Below are positions 12,260 to 24,025 of a stretch of 64,000 bases of DNA, one piece after another. Position 1 is the stretch's first letter. Every line of letters begins with the position of its first letter. Position numbers and translations under genes: made by a program. The notes beneath the pieces are model-generated. The model saw nothing but the letters and a program-made list of their open reading frames with translations. It did no database searches and was not told the origin of the DNA. Source of the DNA: Oncomelania hupensis (taxonomy: Eukaryota; Mollusca; Gastropoda; Littorinimorpha; Pomatiopsidae); assembly GCA_036898135.1 (NCBI GenBank), contig CM072511.1:27706110-27770109 (forward strand), in the 5' to 3' direction.

Positions 12260-13330
12260 TGACTTTAAAAAAAGGTATTTGAAAGAGTCAAGCACAAAGG
12301 GCTGGGGCACGTCCTTCGGCGCTTTATAGAAGAGGGCTTGGTTCAGTCAATAGAAGCACTATACAACAACGCCAGCGGTGCTTTCTTCATTAGTGACCAG
12401 ACGAGAGAACCCTTTTAGACTATAGTAGGCGTCAGTCTACTGTCCCCTCTCCTCTTCAACTTGTTCCTTGAGAAATTCATGGAAGAAACTCTCCTCAACC
12501 TCCACATTACCATCTCTGTTGGAGGAAGACCACCTTCGCTTCGCCGATAATTTTGACCTAATGGAAGGCAGCGAGCAGCAACTCCCAAGACCTGACAAAT
12601 TTGTTGACCGTGAGGTCAGCTCAGAAAAGAGCAAGGTGTTGGTAAACAAAACAGCCACTTTAGCGCCAACATCACCATGAATGGTGAGAAGCTGGAAGGG
12701 GTGGAGTCCTTTGAATATCTTGGCTACATTATAACAAAAGATGGCATGTGATCTACAGAGATCATGACCATGGTGATCATGACCATGGTAACAATGGCTA
12801 GGTCAACAATGGCAGGACTGAACAAGATCTGGAAGAACAGGGAAATACGTTTCTACACAAAGATAAAACTCTTCAAGGCATTCGTGCTGTGAGTTCTGCT
12901 ATACGGCTGCGAAAGCTGGACCTTGACAGCAGAACTGGGAAAAAAACGTATTCAGGCCTTTGAAATGACGTGCTACCGCCGAATGCTGCAAATCGCCTGG
13001 TACGAACACAAGACCAAGGTCTTGAGGAACTTGGTCGCGTCACTTGCGGGCCCTCATGAACCACTCCTTGCTATCGTGAGGAGGATAAAAATGGCGTGGT
13101 TTGGTCACGTTACGCGGCACGACACCCACGGGAAAAAAACAAACCAACAACTATGCAAGGTATAGTGGACGTAGGCAGACGCAGAGGAAATAATTGGACA
13201 GATTAGGCCTATATCAAAACATGGACGGGGCCGAACATGTCACGCGCCTCCTGACAACAGCAACAGACAGACTGAAGTGATGAAAACTCTCCGCGACAGC
13301 ACCCGTCATGTCTCCCCAACGGCTTGAAAG
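12260..13330 (+). pseudogene. relict RTE-like LINE reverse transcriptase
   Basis: Degraded pieces of reverse transcriptase follow each other across changing frames: DFKK (about 12,262), LFNLFLEKFMEETLL (about 12,455), LRFADNFDLMEGSEQQ (about 12,535), then a SSEKSKVLVNK motif, LLYGCESWTLTAELGKKRIQ (about 12,897) and RIKMAWFGHVTRHDT (about 13,085). The order and the WFGHVTRHD tail resemble the element at 20,483-22,150 but from a different subfamily. The FADD motif is mutated to FADN. Stops and frame changes are frequent, so this is an old copy. Confidence 0.75.
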
Positions 13331-13836
13331 GCCGAGGAATTAGATAATAATATGGATAACACGTTGTATTATTATTATAGCAGACTCAGTTAATTTCAAT
13401 AATATTGTTCATGATTTACAATGGACTTGCCAATCTTTCAAATAACACACACAACCACATATACTCAGGCACTTCTAATGGGAAATTCTATAATTTAGCA
13501 CAATGAGATACAGGCCTCAATAAATAACCTCAAAGGCATTGCACTATAACGTTTTCAGGGTCTTTGAACGAGCTTCCTATTTGAAATACATGTCCCGACG
13601 CCTGGTCAAATTGGAAACAACACTCATCATATCAAGTTGTGATGCCCTCAGCCCTACAGTAGTGGGCGTAAGCACAATAGAAATTAAGGATCTACTTAGA
13701 TTTCAATGGGAAAATTATGTTCCGGAAATTAGCACTCACCAGTAATTAAAATGGGCTATAAATTGCTTTTACATGCATCTGGATTACGACAGCTTTATCT
13801 ATTTATTCTATTATTTATTATTATTTGTATCATTCT
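13331..13836. other. intergenic, nothing recognised
   Basis: A 68-codon open frame at 13,539-13,745 has no recognisable motif. I see nothing else. Confidence 0.45.
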
Positions 13837-14139
13837 TATAGAGCGTTATTCCAGCTCTAGAGCTGCTCAAGGCGCTGGCCGATCCACCATTTAACTCAAG
13901 CCGCCCGAGTGACCCACTTGCAGCCTTTAGGCGCAGAGTCTGACTTCCAGACGATTGAGCACAATCCTGCAGGGGGCGACCGGGGATGGGGGAGACAAGA
14001 CCTAGTGCTTGCCGGGTATATTTGTGTACCCGGCACTCACTCTTCTATGACATGAGCGTCAGGATCTTTAAAGTCCGTGCGATGGAATGCGTGTGTGGAC
14101 TGACTAGACCTGTTTATACCCTCATCCGAAGGAGTAGGG
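13837..14139 (+). repeat. family B interspersed repeat, copy 2
   Basis: The second copy of the repeat at 9011-9290, sharing the same ordered landmarks (GCGCTGGCCGAT, GGCGACCGGGGATG, GATCTTTAAAGTCC, CTCATCCGAAGGA). Confidence 0.7.
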
Positions 14140-14228
14140 GCGCAGTGTCTCAGGGCCTCTGTGTTCGTTTGTTTGTACTCCAGGCCGTCAAGGGGCTTTC
14201 AACCACTGCCTGTACAGCCTGCAATATT

Positions 14229-14563
14229 CCTATCCTATCTATCCTATCCTATCCTATCCTTTTTCGCAACTCCAAAGTCGTTGGGGGCACCACAGATGAT
14301 CGCCAAAGTCGTTGGGGGCACCACAGATGATCGTTTAACCAGCGTACTCCATCTTTCTCTGTCCTCAGCAACCCTCATGGCTAATTCGCTCAGTTTCAAG
14401 CCAGTCCATTCTCCAATGTTGTCCTACCATTTCTTTTTTTTGTCTCCATCGTCTTCTGCCTCCTTGCGCCGTGCCTTGCAGGGTGGTCTTTGCAAGGCCT
14501 GATGCTCTGGTGGCACGGCCCATATCATCGGAGTTTTTTTTCCGGTTTCTTTACCGCTTGACG
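14229..14563 (-). mobile_element. GGATA-tailed RTE-like LINE fragment (copy d)
   Basis: Minus-strand 3' end of the same LINE family as 20,483-22,150. The tail is a TATCC array on the plus strand at 14,229-14,262. Flanks carry a near-duplication, TGCAATATT (14,220-14,228) versus TTCAATATT (14,564-14,572). An internal unit of about 31 bp around GTCGTTGGGGGCACCACAG is tandemly doubled at about 14,275-14,335. It keeps only the last part of the coding region. Confidence 0.75.
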
Positions 14564-14572
14564 TTCAATATT

Positions 14573-16085
<1,513 letters not shown>

Positions 16086-16095
16086 GATACTGTGC

Positions 16096-16319
16096 GTCTC
16101 GCCGCCGTAGCTCAAGTGGTAGAGCGTTCGCCTGACCCAGGTTCGAATCCCGTGGTGGGCGATATAAAATGTGGCCATTTTCACTGTCCATTTTAGCAGT
16201 ATGTTTGCTCTTGAGGTTCAGTGTTGATTTAGGTCCCTAGGCCTCTTTCCCTGGGATGGTTATCCCCGTCTGCCATATCGCCAATGGTGGGTGTAGACGT
16301 TAAACCTCAATGTTCGTTC
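16096..16319 (+). mobile_element. tRNA-derived SINE, type 2
   Basis: A 224 bp insertion with a perfect 10 bp duplication GATACTGTGC (16,086-16,095 and 16,320-16,329). The head has an A box (TAGCTCAAGTGGTAGAGCG, about 16,108) and a B box (GGTTCGAATCC, about 16,140). The anticodon arm region is shortened, so it is not a functional tRNA. The body continues past the tRNA part through GATGGTTATCCCCGTCTGCC to a 3' end near GTTCGTTC. Transcription by RNA polymerase III and LINE-borrowed retrotransposition are inferred from the family type. Confidence 0.85.
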
Positions 16320-16329
16320 GATACTGTGC

Positions 16330-16921
16330 ACAAGGGTGTCTGAGCGGTAAGCATGATTATATATTTTCATTTTTAATTCGATAGATTTTGATTTTATGCG
16401 TTGGCGTTTGTGTCCGTCCAAGTGTAATTTACTGGCTGCCAAATGGTAAGAGACGTGTCTGAGCCCATGTTTTAATGCTTGTAGTGTACTGAGAAATTCG
16501 CGTGACGTCATCAAACGTACGCTGAAGGTGGCAGACATTTATCCTCTGGATCTAAGCCTCATGGCTTATTCATAGTTCCTTCGGTATTGTTTTGGTTTTA
16601 TATGTTGTATGGGTTAGATCAGCCAGTTCAAGATGTTACTTATCATAACTATATTATCATATACCATCTCTTTAGTTTAAACCAAATTTGGTTTTCATTC
16701 TCAGGGTGTGCTTCATTCTAAATCTAAGCCCAATTTCTTTTTTCTCCAAATGGTGGAGGCTGTGTTCAGAGCAGAATTAGAAACAATAATACCCAATTAT
16801 ATTAATAATTTTAAAAAAATCAATCTAGCAAACTTGCACATCATGACCAATGGTCGAAAGGAAGGAAAAAAGATGCTTACCACATAATAACTAGAGAATT
16901 AAAAGAAATGAGATCACTGTC
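16330..16921. other. intergenic, nothing recognised
   Basis: No supported gene. A 92-codon minus-strand open frame (16,260-16,538) overlaps the SINE end and has no motif. Confidence 0.45.
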
Positions 16922-16933
16922 AGAATCAGACAC

Positions 16934-17518
16934 ATAACATTACATAACATTACATAATTGTTGCTTTAGGTCCAGCGGACTCTTCCGAGCCAAATCAGGA
17001 CCGGACAACCCCCAATCCGCATAAAAGATCTGATGAAACAACCCTAGTGGGAAAACTGAATGCCCTCCACCAGCCTGCCACTTTACAATAAAGACATCCC
17101 ACGCAAGGGACGGCTGAGGCTTTACCCCAACTTATCGAACCCCCGTTTACAAAAACAAAATAGAATACAAACATCATTATAAATTATCAACAAAACACAT
17201 ACATATAAAATGCCTACATTGCTAAATAATAACATCATAGGAAGCCCTAATGACCACCTGGCAGAAAGCGTCCAATATTCCCAAGCTGATCCAACAGACC
17301 TCATACACAAACAAGGAGCCTTGTCCCGGAAGAGTTTTCAAGAAAAAAGGCAGGAGACTGGTCCAGCGAAGAAGACGATAGTATAGCAGATTGATAGAAC
17401 AGAGCAGGAATGAGAAAGAGCAAATGAGAAAGACAGCGACAGTGGGAATTTAAAGCACTAAATTTCCAGAAAGTGGGGATACTATTTATACTGAAACCCC
17501 CGGCACCCCAACGGGGGT
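16934..17518 (-). mobile_element. family A retroposon, short form, copy 4
   Basis: A complete minus-strand short-form copy of 585 bp. The 12 bp duplication AGAATCAGACAC lies at 16,922-16,933 and 17,519-17,530. The 3' end (left side on plus) carries an ATGTTATGTA-type tail rather than AATC. The 5' end coincides with that of copy 2, supporting a defined start. Confidence 0.82.
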
Positions 17519-17530
17519 AGAATCAGACAC

Positions 17531-18333
17531 TACAACAACGTTTTAGAATGCACACACACACATTAAAAAAGATGATGGAATTTGATAAAAGTGACAGCCT
17601 CTAGGTAAACCTAACCCAAACTTCTTAGTAAAAACCAAAGACTTGAAAGAGAGACTAATATACAGTAACAGCACATACAAATCTTCACTAATCAAAAACT
17701 AGTGACAGGATTATGTTCACTGATTAAAACATATTAGTACTGGGTTGTATGCAGCAAGCATTGAACAAACATGGTATTACCATTGTAAGTCTGCAAAGCA
17801 AGTATGTGCTGAGGCCGAATAGATAACGCATAAACATCACATATGCAGGATGGCCGTATCACCACTGGTGGTACAGACTGTATCACAGACTGTATCACCA
17901 GACTACAAACTCAAGCAATAATCATGTAATGTAATGTAATGTAATGACTACAAACTAATAATAATCATACATATGTATCATGAATTACTACAATTAGGGA
18001 GTTGAGAACTAACACAATTAATTAATCAAACAATCAGCTGAATGTAGCTTTTATTAATGTAAGACCGATGATTGAAACTAATAAGGATGCTTTGAAAAGT
18101 TTGTTTATGACCTCTGATTGTATAATTCAAAATGTGGCTCACATGCTTGGCAGTGTAATTAAAGTGTTAACCTTTTCACTAACTTCATTAGTTTCATGCA
18201 TTCTTTCTTTCTCTTTAAAACCCTGTTTTTGATTATTGGGCCAACTTTTAACTTTGACATAAACATTCTTCACTATTCTCCTCCTTCAAATTTGCTCTTT
18301 AAAAAATTCTGAATAGTTGTATGCACAAATTAG
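17531..18333. other. intergenic with a stray family A tail
   Basis: At about 17,913-17,946 there is an isolated GCAATAATCATGTAATG repeat identical in style to the tail of family A copy 2, without the element body. The rest is unrecognised AT-rich sequence. Confidence 0.5.
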
Positions 18334-19060
18334 CAGGGGTGGTCTAAACAGCCCGTCCGCTCGCCCCAGGCGATCTCGAATTGCTGCGGACTACCTCAAA
18401 TTCTAAGGTTGGTAGTCCGACGGACTAGACTATCTCAAATTTTGACCCGTCATCTATTCATTGTTCAGCCAACTTGAAAGTCGCGATACACAAGCATTAT
18501 GTACTTTGAAACTATCGCCCTTCTAATTGCAGTCATGGATAACTCTCATGACTTTCTGTTAGCAGGCGAAAAGACACTCCTTTCGTTTTGATTCTTGCAA
18601 TGCGTCACTTTTTTTATTCGTGAAGGCGATCCTACAGGAGAGGGGGGGGGGGGGGGCCCAGAAAAGAAAACAAAATGCATGCAACAGCCTCTACGACCAA
18701 CAAAAGAGGAAGCGTGAATGGCAGGAGACTCTTGGATGGCAGATGCAGGGGGCATGTGAGTTTGATTGTTTCACAATCACGATCTATGTTTTCAGTTTTG
18801 CACCCTGTGCAAAAAGTATGCGACTGGCTGGATGAAAACCACCGAGCCCTTCATGGTCGGATCAACTTCATTTAAAGCTTAACTTAGACTGTACTTAGTG
18901 AAGTGTTTTCTCAGTTTTTCAATAACATTTTACATTGTACAAGCATTCTGTTTTCAGTATTCAGTAGGCGGACTAGTTAAATTTTTGGCAAACTAGTTCA
19001 CTTTTTGTTGAGCTAGTCCACCGGACGACCTCGGGGGGAAAAAATATTTGTCTACCCCTG
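18334..19060. mobile_element. hAT-like non-autonomous DNA transposon (MITE)
   Basis: A 727 bp segment begins with CAGGGGTGGTCTA and ends with the imperfect inverse TAGAC...CCCCTG form (TCTACCCCTG). CAGGGGT-type ends are typical of hAT elements. Just inside both ends lie related GTCCGNCGGACTAG-like sequences (about 18,415 and 19,015). The flanking octamers CAAATTAG and CTATTAAG match at 5 of 8 positions, so the duplication is weak. No transposase is encoded; small frames inside are not recognised. Confidence 0.65.
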
Positions 19061-20430
19061 CTATTAAGGCTAGTAAGTAGTATGGATTGGGAATATTTTC
19101 GTATGACTGACATTGTGACTTGGCTATTAAGTTAGCACATCATAAATATACTATTATTATCATTATTATTTCAACACAACAGCATAATAGAAGCACAGTT
19201 TATAGAGCCTGCTCTATAAATATATATTGAAGCATTAAGTTAATTTTGCATGTAACCACAATTGCAACATTATTTTAGCTTAAGATAGCAGCACCAGCTG
19301 GGGGTATAGGTCGAAAATCGTTTTTTTTTTTTAGCATACTATAACAATAATGGTTTTATTTTAAAGGTAACCCACCGTGCACCTAAATGCCGAATATTAG
19401 TGATATAACTTAAATAGTTTTTTTAGTTATTTGATATTGAACAAGGTATGTGTCAGTCAAAAATCGCCTGAAATTCAAAATGGCAATCAGAATTTTCACC
19501 AAAATAATTATACACCTCAGTATAATACAAATAATTAGCACCTCCATGCATTATTTGCAACATGGGCCGCTCCCTTTTACGACAGTTTCTGGCAACATGG
19601 CCGTCTTTATGTGAGGTTTTGTTTGTTTTGAACTGTGATCAAATATTATTCTCTGTTCTGTGAAGTAAATATGTCGACTAAACCCAAACGGAGTTCTGTC
19701 TCCAACAAACAAAAACCTCCTCAAAATAGGTTTGTCAAGCAAAAAAACGGCGAGATATGGGTGTAGAACATGTTCAAACAGAGACTGTAGTTGGTTTTGT
19801 TGAGACTGGTTGATACCTCTAAAGTAGGAGCTATTGAGCAAAACAACCGAAAGTGCCACGCCCACAAGGTCTAATATAATATGTACATTACTGTACAACA
19901 TTTGCCTAATTTTAGGTGAGTTGGAAATTGACAAGGAGGATAGTGATACTTCTAAGTCTGATTGTAGTGATAGTGAAGATGTATTTATAAATATATTATA
20001 GGCAGGCTATATGTAAGGAACAGAATAACTAACTTTGAAATCTATAAGTAAATTGCCAAACAACTTTTGTGTCATTTCTGTATCACTAATTGAGAAAGCA
20101 GAAGAAGGCTGGCTAGTGAACTATCATTTCACTGCAGCAACAAGAGGTTCAAGACAGGTGATTCAATTGTCACCTGTGATATGATTTCAACAGGCAACTT
20201 GCTACCAGTATGTTCTGTAAATCAAAGGGCCACTCTGGCAATGCGCTGCATAGGATGTGATTATGCATCAAAAGGCTGTGCACACATTCTAAACTCACAC
20301 AGTCAGGCCAAAATGGCAACCTATGAGGTAAGACAGGCAAGAAGTAGGCATAGGCTGTATCTAAATGAGGTGCAAAAGGAAGAGGAAGAGTTCCATATTT
20401 AGTTGGAAGACATTAATTTGCAGACAGGTA
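19061..20430. other. intergenic, possible transposase scrap
   Basis: Mostly unrecognised. A 127-codon minus-strand frame (19,551-19,934) has no motif I know. At about 20,181-20,330 the plus frame PVCSVNQRATLAMRCIGC weakly recalls a motif seen in some invertebrate DNA transposase-type proteins; this is memory only and uncertain. Confidence 0.35.
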
Positions 20431-20482
20431 GAACCTGTAAATAGATTTTTGCTATTCCATTTTTGTCTTCCTTTTTGTTGTT

Positions 20483-22150
20483 CTGGCATATGCCTTACAG
20501 AAGAACAAGAAGTCTTTGACAGATGGACAGAGTACTGCTCTGACCTTTACAATCATACACCAAATGGAGACCCATCAGTTTTAGCATGTCCCGAGAACAG
20601 AGAAGAAGAAATCCTCCCAATTCTTCGGGAAGAAGTTGAGGCAGCAGTGCAATCGATAAAGAAAGGGAAGTCAGCGGGAGTGGACAACATACCCGTGGAA
20701 CTGCTACAAGCAGGAGGAGAAGCGATGATTGATGCCCTCACCATTATCTGTAACAAGATCTGGCAGAGTGGGGAGTGGCCTATACCATGGACCCAGTCGC
20801 TTGTCATCACTCTTCCCAAAAAAGGTAACCTTCAGGAGTGTGAAAATTACTGCACCATCAGCCTCATCAGCCATCCCAGCAAGGTCCTCCTGAAAATAAT
20901 ACTCAACAGGTTGAAACCCCAAGCTGAACAAATCATAGCTGAAGAACAAGCAGGATTCAGGGCAGGGCAAAGTACCACTGTCTGAACAGATTTTCAACCT
21001 CAGAATAATCTGTGAGAAATACCTACAGCACCAACAACATCTATATCATGTGTTCATAGACTTCAAGAAGGCGTTTGACTGAGTCTGGCATGGAGCTCTA
21101 TGGGCAACAAAGAAAGTGTACAACATCAGCCCTAAAATTATTGAAGTCATCAAAAGCCTGTACGACAATGCTACCAGTGCAGTCCTCCACAACAGCGCCA
21201 TCGGGAACTGGTTCAGAACAACAATCGGTGTGCGTCAAGGATGCCTACTCTCTCCAACACTCTTCAACATCTTCCTAGAGCGCATCATGTCAGATGTTCG
21301 TGCAGATCATGAAGGCACAGTCAGCATAGGGGGTAGAGCAATCTCCAATCTTCGTTTTGCGGATGGCATTGATGGATTGGCTGGAGAGGAACAAGAACTT
21401 GAACAACGGGTACAGAGGCTTGAGATCACCTCCAGAGCTTATGGAATGGAAATAAGTGCAGAGAAGACCAAAATGGTGACGAACAACACCAATGGCATCA
21501 ACACGGACATCAAAGTTCAAGGCAACACAGTGCATAGCTTCAAATATTTAGGAGCCATTGTATCAGACAATGGGTCCCGACAGGAAGTCCTCTCCAGGAT
21601 CGCACAAACAACTGCTGCCCTGACAAGGTTGAAGCCCATTTGGAAAGACAGGACCATCAGTCTACATTCCAAAGTAAGACTGCTGCGCTCCCTTGTCATC
21701 TCCATCTTCCTATATGCTTGCGAAGCATGGACCCTCACAGCAGATCTCCAACGAAGAATACAAAAGCATGGAGATGAGGTGCTACAGAAGACTTCTGGGC
21801 ATTTCCTATACCCAACACATCACCAACGACGAAGTCCGACAGACCATCACACAAGCCATTGGACAACACGATGACCTGCTCACAGTGGTGAAGAAACGGA
21901 AACTCCGATGGTATGGCCACGTCACCAGATCATCAGGCCTTGCAAAGACTATTCTGCAAGGCACAGTGCAAGAAGGTAGAAGAAGAGGGAGACCGAAAAA
22001 GGTGGGAGGACAACATTTGAGAATGGACTGGTTTGACACTGAGCGAAGCCATCGGGGCTGCTGAGGACAGAGAAAGATGGAGTATGCTGGTTAAACGATC
22101 ATCTGTGGTGCCCCTACAACCTCCGGGTTACGGGACAGGATAGGGTAGGA
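20483..22150 (+). mobile_element. RTE-like LINE with GGATA tail (copy a)
   Basis: A 5'-truncated LINE of 1668 bp with a perfect 10 bp duplication TTTTGTTGTT (20,473-20,482 and 22,151-22,160). Its 3' end is GGATAGGGTAGGA rather than poly(A). Three more 3' fragments of the same family occur in the window (14,229, 34,940 and 49,459), all with 9-10 bp duplications. It sits inside the 3' UTR of an L2-type LINE. Confidence 0.88.
20497..22140 (+). pseudogene. RTE-like reverse transcriptase, broken
   Basis: Starts with EEQEVFDRWTEYCSDLYN and GKSAGVDNIPVELL, then the reverse transcriptase: LITLPKKGN-like VITLPKKGNLQECENY (about 20,803), FIDFKKAFD (about 21,055, followed by a TGA stop where a tryptophan-preceding codon is usual), GVRQGCLLSPTLFNIFLE (about 21,227) and LRFADGIDGL (about 21,347), where the usual FADD is FADG. 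The C-terminal WYGHVTRSSGLAKTILQGT block follows (about 21,910). Breaks: frameshift near 20,980, stop near 21,080, frameshift near 21,765, another near 22,000. It is not able to encode an active enzyme. Confidence 0.85.
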
Positions 22151-22241
22151 TTTTGTTGTTGTCATTTTTGAACGTAGTTGTAGGTGGTTTTTACTGTTTT
22201 ATCTTTTGTCATATCGTATGAAAAACCATGTTTGAGTAGGT

Positions 22242-23970
22242 TGTCACTGCCACGACTCCCCCTGGGTAGACGCCACAAACAAACACCTTACACACGCAGA
22301 CAACCCAGACAGAATGACAGTTTCCCGCAGACGCGAAGTGATGATAACACAACGAATATATGTACAACTTTCAAGCTATTTATTCATTCATACCACACAC
22401 TCATACACATACAACATTTACACATGAAACGAGAAAAATGGCGATGGAACAATCAATGGGTCGATGAACAATGAAATGGAAATGTCAGATGAACGGGGGT
22501 TGCTGATCAACCACGTCTAACCAACGACTGTGCAACGCCAATGTCCGGGCACAGAGGGGGCAAGTGTCAAGAGGGGGACAAATAAAGAACGAGCCGACCT
22601 GATAGTAGGGTGTCCCCGTTGATGCCTCCGAACGGTAGCTGCCTCCTCGTTGTGGTTGACGCTGGACCGTCGCTGGTTAATCCAGGCGCTGTGGTGTCGC
22701 CACTCCCTCCGCCGCTGACGATGACGATGATGGTGATGATGACGCTGTAGTTGCGGCGGCCCTGCCGCCGTCGACGCCCCTCAGCCTGACTCCTCCTGTC
22801 GGCTACCTTGCAACGTCGAGGCTAGGTCCCGCAACAGACGTCACGATCACGCGGGAAAGATGGGGTTGTGGAGCGATGAGGATGTTCACAAACGTGGACG
22901 TGGACGAATGGGTGGTGATGATGATGTGGGTCCAACGACCGGATGTCGTCGTCGTCGTCGCGCTGAAGAGTTCGACGGACTTCCGAGCGACGAACAAAGA
23001 CTTTCGATGACGAACCTTCGAACCTGCAACATGCTTGCCGTATTGTTAATGTCAAGTCCACCCGATTCTGTCCCCCTCCCTCCTCACACTCTCCCCCCTT
23101 ACTAACTAACTAATTCCGATACCTTGAGGAAGCGCCACTGCTGTTCATTTCACTTCCCTTGACTACTTTTACTGTCTCTTGTAATCAACACATGATTCAA
23201 AAACTAAATGACATTATGAATGCATGAAATGAACAATGCTGCAAATGAATACATGAAATCATCAACACATTATCCATCTTGAGCAACCGCAACCTCAACG
23301 ACAGCAACCACTTCCATCCTACCTTCATCACACTTCACCCCCATTCTCCTTCCTTCAGTCGCACCCTTCCTCTCCTCAGTGCAACCATACTTCCCCCAGG
23401 TTCACGCACAGCTATCGTTCAACACCCCAAACAGCCGGCCATCGGTCAATAGCACAGTAAAGGAAAATCACCATCACACTCACCCAACGGCTCGATTGTA
23501 AAGTACCTGTAGCTAGCTTTCACTGCTTGCCTAACACAGTACTCCAAGTAAGGTATCTAAAGCGTAGTAGTTTCCGTTAGTGGAAAATGACCTCAACACT
23601 AACCTACCTCAAACTCACAAACTTAGTTATTTGCTCACAATTTTCCTTGAGCTGCTACTACCACAGTAACATTTCCAACTAAGCTTTCCCTAGAACCAAT
23701 TATTATTTACGTTAATAAATGTTCCAACCTTACTTCCAGAATCACAATACCCAGAGAACTAAGACCGTATGTCTTCTCTATCACTCTGCCAAACGTGTTC
23801 TGACTAACAGTGAACACATTCCCCAAAACTGGCTGGCCAAACTATGCTGTTCAAAAATCACGCTTTCCACGCACATAACCATACATACGACACCGCGCAG
23901 TTACTACCCCAACTCATTAACTCCCCACCCGCACTTACTACCCGGTTTCAACACAGGCTGCCCTGTGACA
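22242..23970 (-). repeat. 3' LTR of Gmr1-type element
   Basis: 1729 bp, ends TGTCAC...GTGACA (perfect 6 bp terminal inverse). It is the downstream LTR for the minus-strand element. It carries four extra bases near 22,276 relative to the other LTR. Confidence 0.93.
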
Positions 23971-23983
23971 CACCCCCCTCCCA
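23971..23983 (-). promoter_or_regulatory. polypurine tract
   Basis: On the minus strand the sequence GGGAGGGGGGTG directly abuts the 3' LTR, as expected for the plus-strand DNA priming site. Confidence 0.75.
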
Positions 23984-24025
23984 AGACGAAACTACGGAGA
24001 GTTCAAAACTTAATCTTCCACAGGG

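Noticed and set aside
16101..16163. tRNA gene
   Set aside because: The anticodon arm region is shortened, and the unit lies within a 224 bp insertion with a 10 bp duplication.
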